The translations under genes and the position numbers were made by a program. Of a stretch of 64,000 bases of DNA, positions 57,291-64,000 are shown one piece after another. The notes beneath the pieces were generated by a model, which had not been told where the DNA came from, searched no databases, and saw only the letters and a program-made list of their open reading frames with translations. The stretch covers positions 1 to 64,000 of the forward strand of contig QEXX01000088.1 of the NCBI GenBank assembly GCA_003130835.1, read 5' to 3'. How positions within the stretch are numbered: the stretch's first letter is position 1; each line of letters begins with the position of its first letter. This stretch comes from Anaerolineae bacterium (GTDB taxonomy: Bacteria > Chloroflexota > Anaerolineae > Anaerolineales > UBA4823).

Positions 57291-58358
57291 CTAAGCCTTT
57301 AGCGCCGACCCAGTTAGGGCCGCAACGCTGAGCTTGGCTGCGATCTCCTCGCTAATTTGAATTAATGCCTTGGCAACTTGTGAATCGGGCCGGGAAATAA
57401 CCACCGGCACACCATTGTCACCGCTGATACGCACTTCTGGGTCAATAGGCACAGAGCCAATAAATGGAACGCCTGCTTGATCGGCTAACACTTTTCCACC
57501 CCCTGCTCCAAAAATGTCCATCTTCTGACCATCTGGAAGCTCCAGGTAACTCATATTTTCAATCACGCCTAAGACCGGAACTTCCAATTGGCGGAACATT
57601 TCAATGCCCCGCCGTGCATCATCTAAGGAGACTTGCTGTGGCAGGGTTACAATGACACCCCCGCTGAGCGGCAAGGATTGCGATAAACTTAAGGCGGCAT
57701 CGCCTGTACCAGGCGGTAAATCAACCACCAAATAGTCAAGCTCGCCCCAATCGACATCACTCAAGAATTGACGAATTGCGGAATGCAACATTGGGCCGCG
57801 CCAGATGAGGGGTTGATCAGCACGCACTAAAAATCCAATCGACATCAACTTGACCTGATAGGCTGCTGCGGGTAGGATTTTGTTTCCCTTTTGAGGCGGC
57901 AAGCGATTGACCCCCATCATGGTTGGGATGTTCGGGCCGTAAATATCTGCATCCAATAAGCCCACCCGAGCCCCTCGCTGAGCTAAGCAGACTGCTAGGT
58001 TCACTGCTATGGTGCTCTTTCCTACGCCTCCCTTTCCGGAACCCACTGCAATAGCATTCCGAATCGGCAATTCAATTAGAGACCTAACCCGACCATCACT
58101 TGGTACATTGGAGGTCATCTCAATTTTGACCTCTTGGACACCCTTTAGAGCTAAGACAGCTTGACGAGCTTCTTCTTCGATTTTACCGCGCAACGGACAG
58201 GCCGGTGTCGTCAGTTCAATCTTAAAGCTCACCCGCTTACCATCAATTTGGATATCCTTGATCATATTCAAACTAACCAAGTCACGATGCAACTCGGGTT
58301 CTTGCACATGACTGAGTGCTTCTAAAACTGCTTCTTTTGTAATCCTTTGCTCAACCAT
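57291..58358 (-). CDS. mrp: Mrp/ApbC P-loop iron-sulfur carrier ATPase
   Basis: A 355-residue protein with an N-terminal MIP18/DUF59 domain (residues about 5-85, including TTPACPL) and a C-terminal Mrp ATPase. The deviant Walker A GSGKGGVGKST is at residues 106-116, followed by LLDADIYGPNIPTMMG, DLPPGTGDAALSLSQ and LGVIENMSY. Where many homologues have a C-x-x-C pair after ENMSY, this protein reads LELPDGQK, so the classical bridging cluster ligands are missing. AAGGAAATCAG precedes the ATG. Iron-sulfur cluster carrier role inferred from the family and the neighbouring Fe-S genes. Confidence 0.92.
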   Translation of the reverse strand: MVEQRITKEAVLEALSHVQEPELHRDLVSLNMIKDIQIDGKRVSFKIELTTPACPLRGKIEEEARQAVLALKGVQEVKIEMTSNVPSDGRVRSLIELPIRNAIAVGSGKGGVGKSTIAVNLAVCLAQRGARVGLLDADIYGPNIPTMMGVNRLPPQKGNKILPAAAYQVKLMSIGFLVRADQPLIWRGPMLHSAIRQFLSDVDWGELDYLVVDLPPGTGDAALSLSQSLPLSGGVIVTLPQQVSLDDARRGIEMFRQLEVPVLGVIENMSYLELPDGQKMDIFGAGGGKVLADQAGVPFIGSVPIDPEVRISGDNGVPVVISRPDSQVAKALIQISEEIAAKLSVAALTGSALKA

Positions 58359-58455
58359 ATCTGATTTCCTTTTTTTTGATTCATTCCGAACACTTATTGT
58401 CCAAACCGATTAGATGAGGATAGTATTGAACGCTGTACTCTTTCTTTGTTTAGGA

Positions 58456-58785
58456 TCATGATTCCTCTGTTTCTGATGGCATGAGCTGACTTGCCGCTAA
58501 CTCATCCAAAGCCATCTGATAGAGGGCAATCAATTCTTCATCACTGCCTCGAAACTTGCGGATCGTTTGTTTCGAGCATTGTTCACAGCCTTGATGCGCT
58601 CGCCAAGTATCACTATGGCAAGTCATACAATTGGCTAAGCGTGCCATAAACAACACAAATGCCCTGCGTTCCCGATCACCGACCGGTTTATTCGAGATTT
58701 GCTCGATAAACTGTTGCCACTTCTCACCGCGTTGGGTCGCCAAGCATGGTATTAAACGCGGTGGAAACAACAACTCCGTATGCAT
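58456..58785 (-). CDS. Small CxxC-pair protein after nuoI
   Basis: A 109-residue protein that I do not recognise. The centre reads RLANCMTCHSDTWRAHQGCEQC, giving C-x-x-C-H at residues 53-57 and C-x-x-C at 67-70, capable of binding zinc or an iron-sulfur cluster. C-x-x-C-H is also the haem c motif, but without a signal peptide haem attachment is unlikely. The rest is helical. It is 21 bases downstream of nuoI with no own promoter seen, so it belongs to the iscX-nuo transcript. An electron-transfer or assembly role for complex I is a guess from position. Confidence 0.65.
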   Translation of the reverse strand: MHTELLFPPRLIPCLATQRGEKWQQFIEQISNKPVGDRERRAFVLFMARLANCMTCHSDTWRAHQGCEQCSKQTIRKFRGSDEELIALYQMALDELAASQLMPSETEES

Positions 58786-58806
58786 GGATGTGTTGATTCA
58801 AACGCC

Positions 58807-59424
58807 TTAACTCTCGGCAGAAGCTGTTTTCTTAGCTGCCTTTGCCGCTTCCGCTTCAGCACGCAGCGCTTCTTCTCGTTGATAATTGGTCGGACGGATT
58901 GAAGCATAATAGGAGAGCGGCTTACTCAGTTTTTCTTTATTATAAATGTTATGCGTATGTCGGTCGTAAACCGACAATTCGTAGTCATGATCCATCTTGA
59001 TCGCATCAAAGGGGCAATACTCAGCGCAATAGCCGCAGTTCATGCATATATCTACATCGATATAAAATTCCTGCGGCTCAGGCACCGGACGTCCTGTCTT
59101 CGGATCGGTCGTTCGCACAATCCAAATACATTGGGGCGGACAAACCTTTGCGCAGATGCCACACGACGTACAACGGTGAAAAATGCTTCCATCTTCGTTT
59201 TCTTCGTAAACCAAGAATGGGATAAAGCGAAATTCCTCAGGGACAGGAACCTTTTCCTCCGGATATTGGATCGTGAACACGCCACTGGCTTCTTTGCTCA
59301 TGCGATGGCGAATTCCATCTTCAGTATAATACCGCTTACCTAACCACTTGATGTCATCGATATAGGTACCGATAAACCTGCGGAGCGTTACTCCAAGACC
59401 TTTGAGAATGCCTAATCCATCCAT
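58807..59424 (-). CDS. nuoI: NADH-quinone oxidoreductase subunit I-like ferredoxin
   Basis: A 205-residue subunit with two [4Fe-4S] motifs, CTSCGICAKVCPPQC and CMNCGYCAEYCPFDA. The N-terminal GILKGLGVTLRRFIGTYI helix and the position next to nuoCD assign it to the peripheral arm of complex I, where it passes electrons from the NADH side to NuoB. The C-terminal Ala/Lys/Glu-rich tail (about 25 residues) is longer than usual. It lies 21 bases after nuoCD; nuoH, normally upstream of nuoI, is absent here. Confidence 0.9.
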   Translation of the reverse strand: MDGLGILKGLGVTLRRFIGTYIDDIKWLGKRYYTEDGIRHRMSKEASGVFTIQYPEEKVPVPEEFRFIPFLVYEENEDGSIFHRCTSCGICAKVCPPQCIWIVRTTDPKTGRPVPEPQEFYIDVDICMNCGYCAEYCPFDAIKMDHDYELSVYDRHTHNIYNKEKLSKPLSYYASIRPTNYQREEALRAEAEAAKAAKKTASAES

Positions 59425-59445
59425 GACACTACTCCACTCCCATCA

Positions 59446-61188
59446 TTAGCGATCTAATTCACCTAAAACGATATCAATCGAACCCAATATGGCAACCGCA
59501 TCGGCAACTTTGTTGCCTTTCGCCATGGTTTCCAATGCCGTGATGTTGACAAAAGATGGTGCACGAACATGATATCGCCACGGATTAGGTTTTCCATTGG
59601 AAACCACATAATACCCCAACTCTCCTTTCGGAGCTTCTACCCGACCATAGGCTTCGCCCGGAGGAACTCGCACCTGGTACTGCGGTTTGCCGGCCTGAAT
59701 TGGACCTTCTGGGAGATCACGAATGGCTTGTTGGAGAATGCGGATGCTTTGGCGGATTTCATCCATGCGCACGAGATAACGGTCGTACACATCGCCATGG
59801 TAGCGCACTGCTACGTCGAACTCAAACCGATCGTAAATGCTATAGGGATCCGCGCGACGGATATCATACGGCACACCAGAAGCTCTTAGCAAAGGACCGC
59901 TTGCAGAATAGGCAATTGCTTGCTCAGGGGTCAAGACACCCACCCCCTCACAGCGAGCGCGGATAATTTCATTATTTGTCAGGTACAAATCGAGCTCATC
60001 AATCCGCCGTGGCAACCTCTCGTACACAAGGTCACGCATTTTCTCATAGACGCCTTCTGGCAAATCCCGTGCAACCCCTCCAAAACGGAAGTAATTACAC
60101 ATCATCCGTGAACCAGCTACCGCCTCGAAGATGTCCAAGATTAATTCTCGCTCCTCAATGGCGTATAACATCGGGGTAAAGTAAGCCCCCAAATCGTTGA
60201 GCAGTGATCCAATGGCGAAGAGGTGATTGCTGATCCGAGTGAATTCCGCCATAATCACCCGCAAGTATTCAGCTCTCTCTGGGGGTTTGATGCCCATCAA
60301 TTTTTCGACCGCTATAGCATAACCGAAATTGTTGCTCATTGAGGACAGATAGTCCAAGCGGTCTGTAAAGGGCATGTTCATTAGGTAGGTATTCCGCTCG
60401 CCAATCTTTTCATGGTTGCGATGTAGATACCCCATGACCGGCTTCAACGCTCGAATCGTCTCGCCCTCCAGCAAAACCACCATACGGAATACCCCATGCG
60501 TCGAGGGATGTTGAGGGCCCAAATTGACAATCAGAGTATCCGTCTTGAGCGAAGAATCCGAAAGGCTAGATTGGATTTTGGTCAAACTAGCATAGAGAGA
60601 GGAATCGTTATCGGGAATCCATTTATCTGGGTCAAAATCGGCGGGATAATCGACGTTTTTATGAAATGGATTTTTATCCTCGATCCGGTAGACATGTCCA
60701 TCTGGCCAGCGGCTCTTAAAGGGTTTTGCGTCCTCCTCATAATAAGGTTCACGCCAATCCTTGCGTAACGGGTGGCCTGCAAATCCTTCCCACATCAAGA
60801 TGCGCCGCAAGTCCGGATGGCCTTCGTAGCGAATGCCCAATAAATCCCACGCTTCTCTCTCTTGGAACTCTGCGCCCGGATAGAGCGAGACCAGAGACGG
60901 AACAACTGCTTGATCACGGGGCGTTTGCACCTTTAGAACCAGCGCAGGTCCGCCAATCGTGCGGTAAAAGTGATAGACCGATTCCATCAAGCCATCTGGA
61001 AGATAATCTACGCCTGTCACCGAAGAGAGGTAGTCATATCCCATCTCATCACGCACGGTCTTGGCAACATCGAGTAACGCCTCTGCCTTGACGATATATC
61101 CCTCATACCCCTTGCGTTCATCTCGCTTTACGGATTCAGGAAATCTTTCGGTTAAGTCCATCTCTGTCAACACTACTTGTTCGGTCAT
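59446..61188 (-). CDS. nuoCD: Fused NADH-quinone oxidoreductase subunits C and D
   Basis: About 580 residues. The first 190 form NuoC (SSVTGVDYLPDG, EFQEREAWDLLGI, GHPLRKDWREPYY). After a linker, residues from about 220 form NuoD (VNLGPQHPSTHGVFRM, GYLHRNHEKIGE, FTRISNHLFAIG, GSRMMCNYFRFGGV) ending in LGSIDIVLGELDR, the conserved C-terminal Asp region of the 49-kDa subunit. The ATG at 61188 is chosen because GGAG and AAGGG lie upstream; the ATG at 61203, immediately after the nuoB stop, has none. Forms the quinone-site arm with NuoB and NuoI. Confidence 0.94.
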   Translation of the reverse strand: MTEQVVLTEMDLTERFPESVKRDERKGYEGYIVKAEALLDVAKTVRDEMGYDYLSSVTGVDYLPDGLMESVYHFYRTIGGPALVLKVQTPRDQAVVPSLVSLYPGAEFQEREAWDLLGIRYEGHPDLRRILMWEGFAGHPLRKDWREPYYEEDAKPFKSRWPDGHVYRIEDKNPFHKNVDYPADFDPDKWIPDNDSSLYASLTKIQSSLSDSSLKTDTLIVNLGPQHPSTHGVFRMVVLLEGETIRALKPVMGYLHRNHEKIGERNTYLMNMPFTDRLDYLSSMSNNFGYAIAVEKLMGIKPPERAEYLRVIMAEFTRISNHLFAIGSLLNDLGAYFTPMLYAIEERELILDIFEAVAGSRMMCNYFRFGGVARDLPEGVYEKMRDLVYERLPRRIDELDLYLTNNEIIRARCEGVGVLTPEQAIAYSASGPLLRASGVPYDIRRADPYSIYDRFEFDVAVRYHGDVYDRYLVRMDEIRQSIRILQQAIRDLPEGPIQAGKPQYQVRVPPGEAYGRVEAPKGELGYYVVSNGKPNPWRYHVRAPSFVNITALETMAKGNKVADAVAILGSIDIVLGELDR

Positions 61189-61204
61189 TTTCCCTTTCTC
61201 CATC

Positions 61205-61873
61205 TTATGCAGGATTTACCCCTTCTTGCGCCGTAGCTTCGGCTTGACCTTCCATCGATTTTTTCTGAGAGTACTCGCGGATTAATTCATACTCCCGCGG
61301 GTCCATAATATCCGGGCCTAAAACAGGCACCGGAATCACTTCTGAGACCCCTTTCTTATACCAGCGCGCCTCCCGTAACGTTTGATTGTCGATCTTCTTT
61401 TGAAGTGTAATCAATCCATGCAGCAGAGCCTGCGGTGTCGGAGGACAACCTGGAATGTACACATCAACAGGAATATAGTTGTCGATTCCAGAGACAACAT
61501 TGTAGCCTTCCTTGAAAGGCCCTCCTCCAGAAGCACAGGCGCCCATGGCAACCACATATTTGGGTTCGGGCATCTGGTTATATAACCGGACGATCTGCGG
61601 AACCATCTTCTTGGTCACTGTGCCGGATACCAGCAGTAGATCTGCTTGGCGTGGACTCGGCCGCATCACTTCCATCCCGAAACGAGCAAAATCAAAGCGG
61701 CTGGCAGCCGTGCAGATCATTTCAATCGCGCAGCAAGCTAAACCAAACATCATCGGCCAGATAGAAGACCGCCGACTCCAGTTGTAGATGCGGTCAATAG
61801 TTGTCACAGCAACTTGATTTTTAATCTCCGGGGGTATTTCGTAACCGGGCTTATTGAGTTCAGTGTCTGTCAT
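61205..61873 (-). CDS. nuoB: NADH-quinone oxidoreductase subunit B
   Basis: A 222-residue subunit that holds cluster N2. [15 protein letters not shown] carries the paired Cys ligands, CASGGGPF the third and [12 protein letters not shown]-type GCPPTPQ the fourth. The surrounding [33 protein letters not shown] is typical. GAGGAGG precedes the ATG, which overlaps the iscX stop by ATGA. The C-terminal 50 residues extend beyond the usual core with a Lys/Glu-rich tail. Confidence 0.96.
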   Translation of the reverse strand: MTDTELNKPGYEIPPEIKNQVAVTTIDRIYNWSRRSSIWPMMFGLACCAIEMICTAASRFDFARFGMEVMRPSPRQADLLLVSGTVTKKMVPQIVRLYNQMPEPKYVVAMGACASGGGPFKEGYNVVSGIDNYIPVDVYIPGCPPTPQALLHGLITLQKKIDNQTLREARWYKKGVSEVIPVPVLGPDIMDPREYELIREYSQKKSMEGQAEATAQEGVNPA

Positions 61874-62085
61874 GGATTGACCTCCTCATACCAAGTATTG
61901 AAGATTTGGAGCAAAATATCATCGTTGACAATCGAAGGATCATCGTCAAACTCTGCCAATGCTAAAATCCACTCGCACAAAGTTCCCAAAGAAAGACTCT
62001 CAAAATTTACAGAAGGATGGCTTCGTTTCAAACATTGCACGATCCCAAAGGTATCATCCCAGTTCAATCTTTCTTCTACAGCCAT
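61870..62085 (-). CDS. iscX: IscX-like Fe-S assembly protein
   Basis: A 71-residue acidic protein. [40 protein letters not shown] and [14 protein letters not shown] match IscX (YfhJ) along its full length; IscX binds IscS and iron and modulates cluster assembly. The ATG at 62085 is chosen because a perfect promoter (TTGACC-17-TATAAT) ends seven bases upstream; a longer frame would start inside the -10 box. The mRNA is therefore leaderless. Placement directly before nuoB is unusual and ties cluster assembly to complex I. Confidence 0.85.
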   Translation of the reverse strand: MAVEERLNWDDTFGIVQCLKRSHPSVNFESLSLGTLCEWILALAEFDDDPSIVNDDILLQIFNTWYEEVNP

Positions 62086-62092
62086 TAGCGCC

Positions 62093-62121
62093 ATTATAAT
62101 CGGGTCATAGGATTTGGTCAA
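62093..62121 (-). promoter_or_regulatory. Promoter of the iscX-nuo operon (leaderless)
   Basis: Minus strand: TTGACC (62116-62121), 17-base spacer, TATAAT (62093-62098), seven bases before the iscX ATG. Confidence 0.85.
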
Positions 62122-62132
62122 GCTAGAATATA

Positions 62133-62148
62133 GCAAATATATATTTGC
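62133..62148. promoter_or_regulatory. Palindromic operator between iscX and the SufR-like gene
   Basis: GCAAATATATATTTGC, a perfect 16-bp palindrome between two divergent promoters. It overlaps the -35 box of the SufR-like gene and lies 11 bases upstream of the iscX -35 box. Probable site for the regulator encoded at 62181; binding is inferred. Confidence 0.7.
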
Positions 62149-62173
62149 GTTAATGACCTGGTTGAGATATAAT
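62145..62173 (+). promoter_or_regulatory. Promoter of the SufR-like gene (leaderless)
   Basis: TTGCGT at 62145-62150, 17-base spacer, TATAAT at 62168-62173, seven bases before the ATG at 62181. No Shine-Dalgarno sequence. Confidence 0.82.
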
Positions 62174-62180
62174 ACGAACG

Positions 62181-62804
62181 ATGGCGCCAACACGCACGAA
62201 AATTCTTGCTTTCTTAGAAAAACGAGGGTCTGCTTCCGCAATAGAATTGAGCCATGCCCTGCAATTGACCCCTGCCAACATCCGTCATCACCTACGGGTC
62301 TTGCAAAAAGAAGGGGTGGTCATTGCCATCCGTGTCGATCGTACCCACGAACGCGGTCGCCCTGCCTATTTATTTGCCCTTCGTGAACAACAAAAAGCTC
62401 ACAACCTTGACCGTTTGTGTGGTGCATTCCTGCAACACTTGCGCGCCGCAGCCTCGCCGCATGAAAAAGACTCCGTGCTTCGTTCCATTGCCCAACAAAT
62501 GGCGGCGATGAAACCAACTTCTCCCGCGCTGAACCTCACCCAAAGATTAATGGCTACCATGAAAACCCTAAACGAGATGTCTTACAAAGCAAGTTGGGAA
62601 GCACACCGCGAGTCTCCAACCATTAAGTTTGCTCATTGCCCTTATGCATCCATCATAGATTCTTTTCCAGAACTCTGTCAAATCGATCAATATCTCCTAG
62701 AAGCTCTGATGCAATGCTCAATCGAAACTGTATCCACACAAGAGAGCACCCCGACAGGGGAGTTTATCTGTCGTTTTCGCTTACGGCAGCCCAAACCATC
62801 GTAA
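62181..62804 (+). CDS. SufR-like Fe-S-sensing transcriptional regulator
   Basis: A 207-residue regulator. The N-terminal winged helix (residues about 5-65: ILAFLEKRGSASAIELSHAL, TPANIRHHLRVLQKEGVV, RTHERGRPAYLF) matches the DeoR/ArsR-like domain of SufR. The C-terminal half has cysteines at 153, 166, 179 and 197, spacing C-x12-C-x12-C-x17-C. SufR binds a [4Fe-4S] cluster with C-x12-C-x13-C-x14-C, so this is very close. It is transcribed away from the iscX-nuo-mrp-kor run. It probably represses or tunes that run and itself through the 62133-62148 palindrome. Confidence 0.82.
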   Translation: MAPTRTKILAFLEKRGSASAIELSHALQLTPANIRHHLRVLQKEGVVIAIRVDRTHERGRPAYLFALREQQKAHNLDRLCGAFLQHLRAAASPHEKDSVLRSIAQQMAAMKPTSPALNLTQRLMATMKTLNEMSYKASWEAHRESPTIKFAHCPYASIIDSFPELCQIDQYLLEALMQCSIETVSTQESTPTGEFICRFRLRQPKPS

Positions 62805-62900
62805 TCAGACCCGACTTCTTCTGATAAAAACCACCTTCAAGCCCTTTTTTACGGCTGATTGATTGCCAACCAACTAGAATGAATCCCTGACCACTTTCTT

Positions 62901-62909
62901 TGGTAGAAT
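62901..62909 (+). promoter_or_regulatory. Extended -10 promoter before the terminal lipoprotein gene
   Basis: TGGTAGAAT, an extended -10 element (TAGAAT at 62904-62909) about 60 bases before the likely ATG. No clear -35 box. Confidence 0.5.
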
Positions 62910-62972
62910 CTAGCCAAACTTTTTCCCAACCCAACCACTGGACTGATTCAATATCGAATGGGATTTACCGCC

Positions 62973-63404
62973 ATGAAACAAACGCAAAAACGGAAGCGAA
63001 TGCCATTCCAGGCCGATCTTGGGCAGATAAAAAGGTTATTGTATTTCCCCATCACCCTGCTGATGCTAGCCGCCTGTGCCTCCTCTGCCAATTTACCGAA
63101 TCAGGTGATCGAAGCTTATTATCAAGCCCTAACCCTGAAAGACTTAAACACCATGATCTCTCTAGCTTGCCCAGAATGGGAGGAGCAAGCCCGCAATGAA
63201 TACAACTCCTTTGGGGCAGTAACCACGCAATTGCAAGACCTGAAATGTGAAACCGCCTCGCAGGATCAATCCAAAGCATTAGTCACTTGTCGCGGCAAGA
63301 TTATTGCCAATTATGAGAATGAAGTATTAGAAATCGACTTATCCAAACTTAAATTTCAAGTTGTTCAACGAGGCGGGAATTGGTTGTTTTGCGGTTACCC
63401 CTAA
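62973..63404 (+). CDS. Small lipoprotein of unknown function
   Basis: About 143 residues. A basic N-terminus (KQTQKRKR), a hydrophobic helix and the lipobox LMLAAC mark it as a lipoprotein. The mature part contains VIEAYYQALTLKDLNTMISLACPEWEEQARNE, the layout of NTF2-like or DUF4878-type small domains, and four cysteines that may form two disulfides. The start is uncertain: ATG at 62973 gives a normal signal peptide, ATG at 62958 adds five residues, and neither has a good ribosome binding site. Confidence 0.7.
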   Translation: MKQTQKRKRMPFQADLGQIKRLLYFPITLLMLAACASSANLPNQVIEAYYQALTLKDLNTMISLACPEWEEQARNEYNSFGAVTTQLQDLKCETASQDQSKALVTCRGKIIANYENEVLEIDLSKLKFQVVQRGGNWLFCGYP

Positions 63405-63433
63405 TCCATGTAGCCTCCTATTAGAGAGCATCC

Positions 63434-63553
63434 ATGTTATCCAAACTCTTCTCAAAAGAAAATCTTTATGCTATCCTGCTTTGTCTGATGTTAATCGCTT
63501 TAATTGTGTTAACAGCCGATACCGCCCCCGTCTGGATTTACCAGGGGTTTTAG
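63434..63553 (+). CDS. 39-residue membrane microprotein with DltX-like C-terminus
   Basis: A short gene: a basic start (MLSKLFSKENLY), one hydrophobic helix (AILLCLMLIALIVLT) and a short tail ADTAPVWIYQGF. The ending W-I-Y-Q-G-F resembles the F-I-Y-N-x-F C-terminus of DltX, whose Tyr takes part in acyl transfer with the MBOAT protein DltB. Its TAG stop is directly followed by the ATG of the next membrane protein gene, so they are coupled. It is 29 bases after the lipoprotein gene. Function inferred only from this motif and position. Confidence 0.6.
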   Translation: MLSKLFSKENLYAILLCLMLIALIVLTADTAPVWIYQGF

Positions 63554-64000
63554 ATGTCCATCCAACAAGTCCTATTATTAGTCTTCCTGGCTTTCCTGTG
63601 TGGAAGAGTCAAGAACCACCGCATCCGTAATTTCCTCCTCATCGTCTCAAGTTTCGTAATTTTCTATCGCTTTCAAACTGCAACCCCCATCTTCTTTCTC
63701 GATTTTTGGTTACCCACATTCGCTATCCTCATGGCTCTTACCGTGTGGGCAGCTACGCAAACCAGCCTTAAGAAGGCACTTAAGGACAATCTTCAAACTC
63801 TAGTCATTGCGCTGCTCGTTATTTCTCTAATCTCCGCCAATCGCTATTTGACCCTTTGCTGCATCACTGCCACACGTCCTCCTCATCTCTGGGTTGTCCT
63901 TTCATTTATTGTCATTTTTTTTATCCTATTGGCAGTATTTGTCCTGGCAATTCCCCATGGGACTCGGCTTGGATTGTTGATCATAGCCTTCATCGCTATC
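63554..64000 (+). CDS. Multi-pass membrane protein, N-terminal part (MBOAT-like?)
   Basis: The first 149 residues, still open at the window edge. Four or five hydrophobic helices are visible. After the first helix, RIRNFLLIVSSFVIFYRFQ resembles the early (K/R)-R-x3-LL-x2-S-x2-FY pattern of membrane-bound O-acyltransferases, and FLDFWLPTFAI and RYLTLCCITATRPP follow. The catalytic His of MBOAT would lie beyond the window, so the family is not established. It starts immediately after the stop of the 39-residue microprotein. Confidence 0.6.
   Translation, partial: MSIQQVLLLVFLAFLCGRVKNHRIRNFLLIVSSFVIFYRFQTATPIFFLDFWLPTFAILMALTVWAATQTSLKKALKDNLQTLVIALLVISLISANRYLTLCCITATRPPHLWVVLSFIVIFFILLAVFVLAIPHGTRLGLLIIAFIAI

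Noticed and set aside
62086-62241. A 52-codon N-terminal extension of iscX.
   Set aside because: It would run through the iscX promoter and the palindrome into the divergent gene, and IscX family length fits the shorter start.

Overview
The window is a gene-dense piece of a bacterial chromosome with no rRNA, transposon, prophage or CRISPR array. The gene set points to Chloroflexota, most likely class Anaerolineae: Pro/Thr-rich surface lipoproteins, an NBR1-type Ig-like lipoprotein, the baseplate J-like membrane protein next to ruvX and mltG, a 2-oxoacid:ferredoxin oxidoreductase, a fused NuoCD, and a T-box in front of valS. This placement is inferred from protein features read by eye, not from a phylogeny.

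Layout. 1-6.4 kb: end of a JAMM-domain protein, plsY, an MBL-fold hydrolase, then T-box leader-valS-hydrolase-DUF3786. 6.5-10.1 kb (minus): mutS and an Ig-like lipoprotein. 10.2-12.2 kb: a MalK/UgpC-type ATPase and gpmA. 12.2-15.1 kb (minus): glycosyltransferase, membrane spermidine-synthase-like protein, DUF1461 protein. 15.4-21.2 kb: alaS, baseplate J-like protein, ruvX, mltG. 21.3-26.5 kb (minus): a 1052-residue GlyA-GcvT fusion, an aminotransferase, an MmpS-like protein and tRNA-Val(UAC). 26.6-31.3 kb: RpiR-type regulator, FAA hydrolase, Pro/Thr-repeat membrane protein, and pseudouridine catabolism genes psuKG. 31.5-35.9 kb: PHP protein, tRNA-Leu(UAA), fmt, a histidine phosphatase, a PanE-like reductase, an SH3-like lipoprotein. 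35.9-40.2 kb (minus): ruvB-DUF2905-queA-udg-pdp. 40.3-45.7 kb: upp, an M23 protein, an AlkZ-like protein, fbp, a lipoprotein, a nitroreductase.

The most unusual locus is 45.7-50.8 kb (minus). One apparent operon carries a 71-residue precursor-like peptide ending in Gly-Trp-Arg, a ComQ-like isoprenyl-transferase homologue whose start codon lies inside the peptide's Trp codon, a PDZ plus multi-helix sensor kinase whose input half resembles Bacillus ComP, and then ppsR. It reads like a ComQXP-type prenylated-pheromone system outside the Firmicutes.

51.8-62.8 kb (minus) is a long iron-sulfur-themed run: iscX, nuoB, nuoCD, nuoI, a CxxC protein, mrp, ricT, a PIG-L deacetylase, a TroA-like protein and korAB. 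It is headed by a divergent regulator with SufR-like cysteine spacing, and a perfect palindrome lies between the two promoters. The window ends with a lipoprotein, a 39-residue membrane microprotein with a DltX-like C-terminus, and the start of a multi-pass, MBOAT-like membrane protein.

A recurring regulatory theme is leaderless transcription. Before mutS, psuK, fmt, ruvB, iscX and the SufR-like gene, a -10 box ends 6-8 bases upstream of the start codon and there is no usable ribosome binding site. Genes inside operons instead use ATGA/TTGA/TAATG overlaps or ordinary GGAG-type sites.
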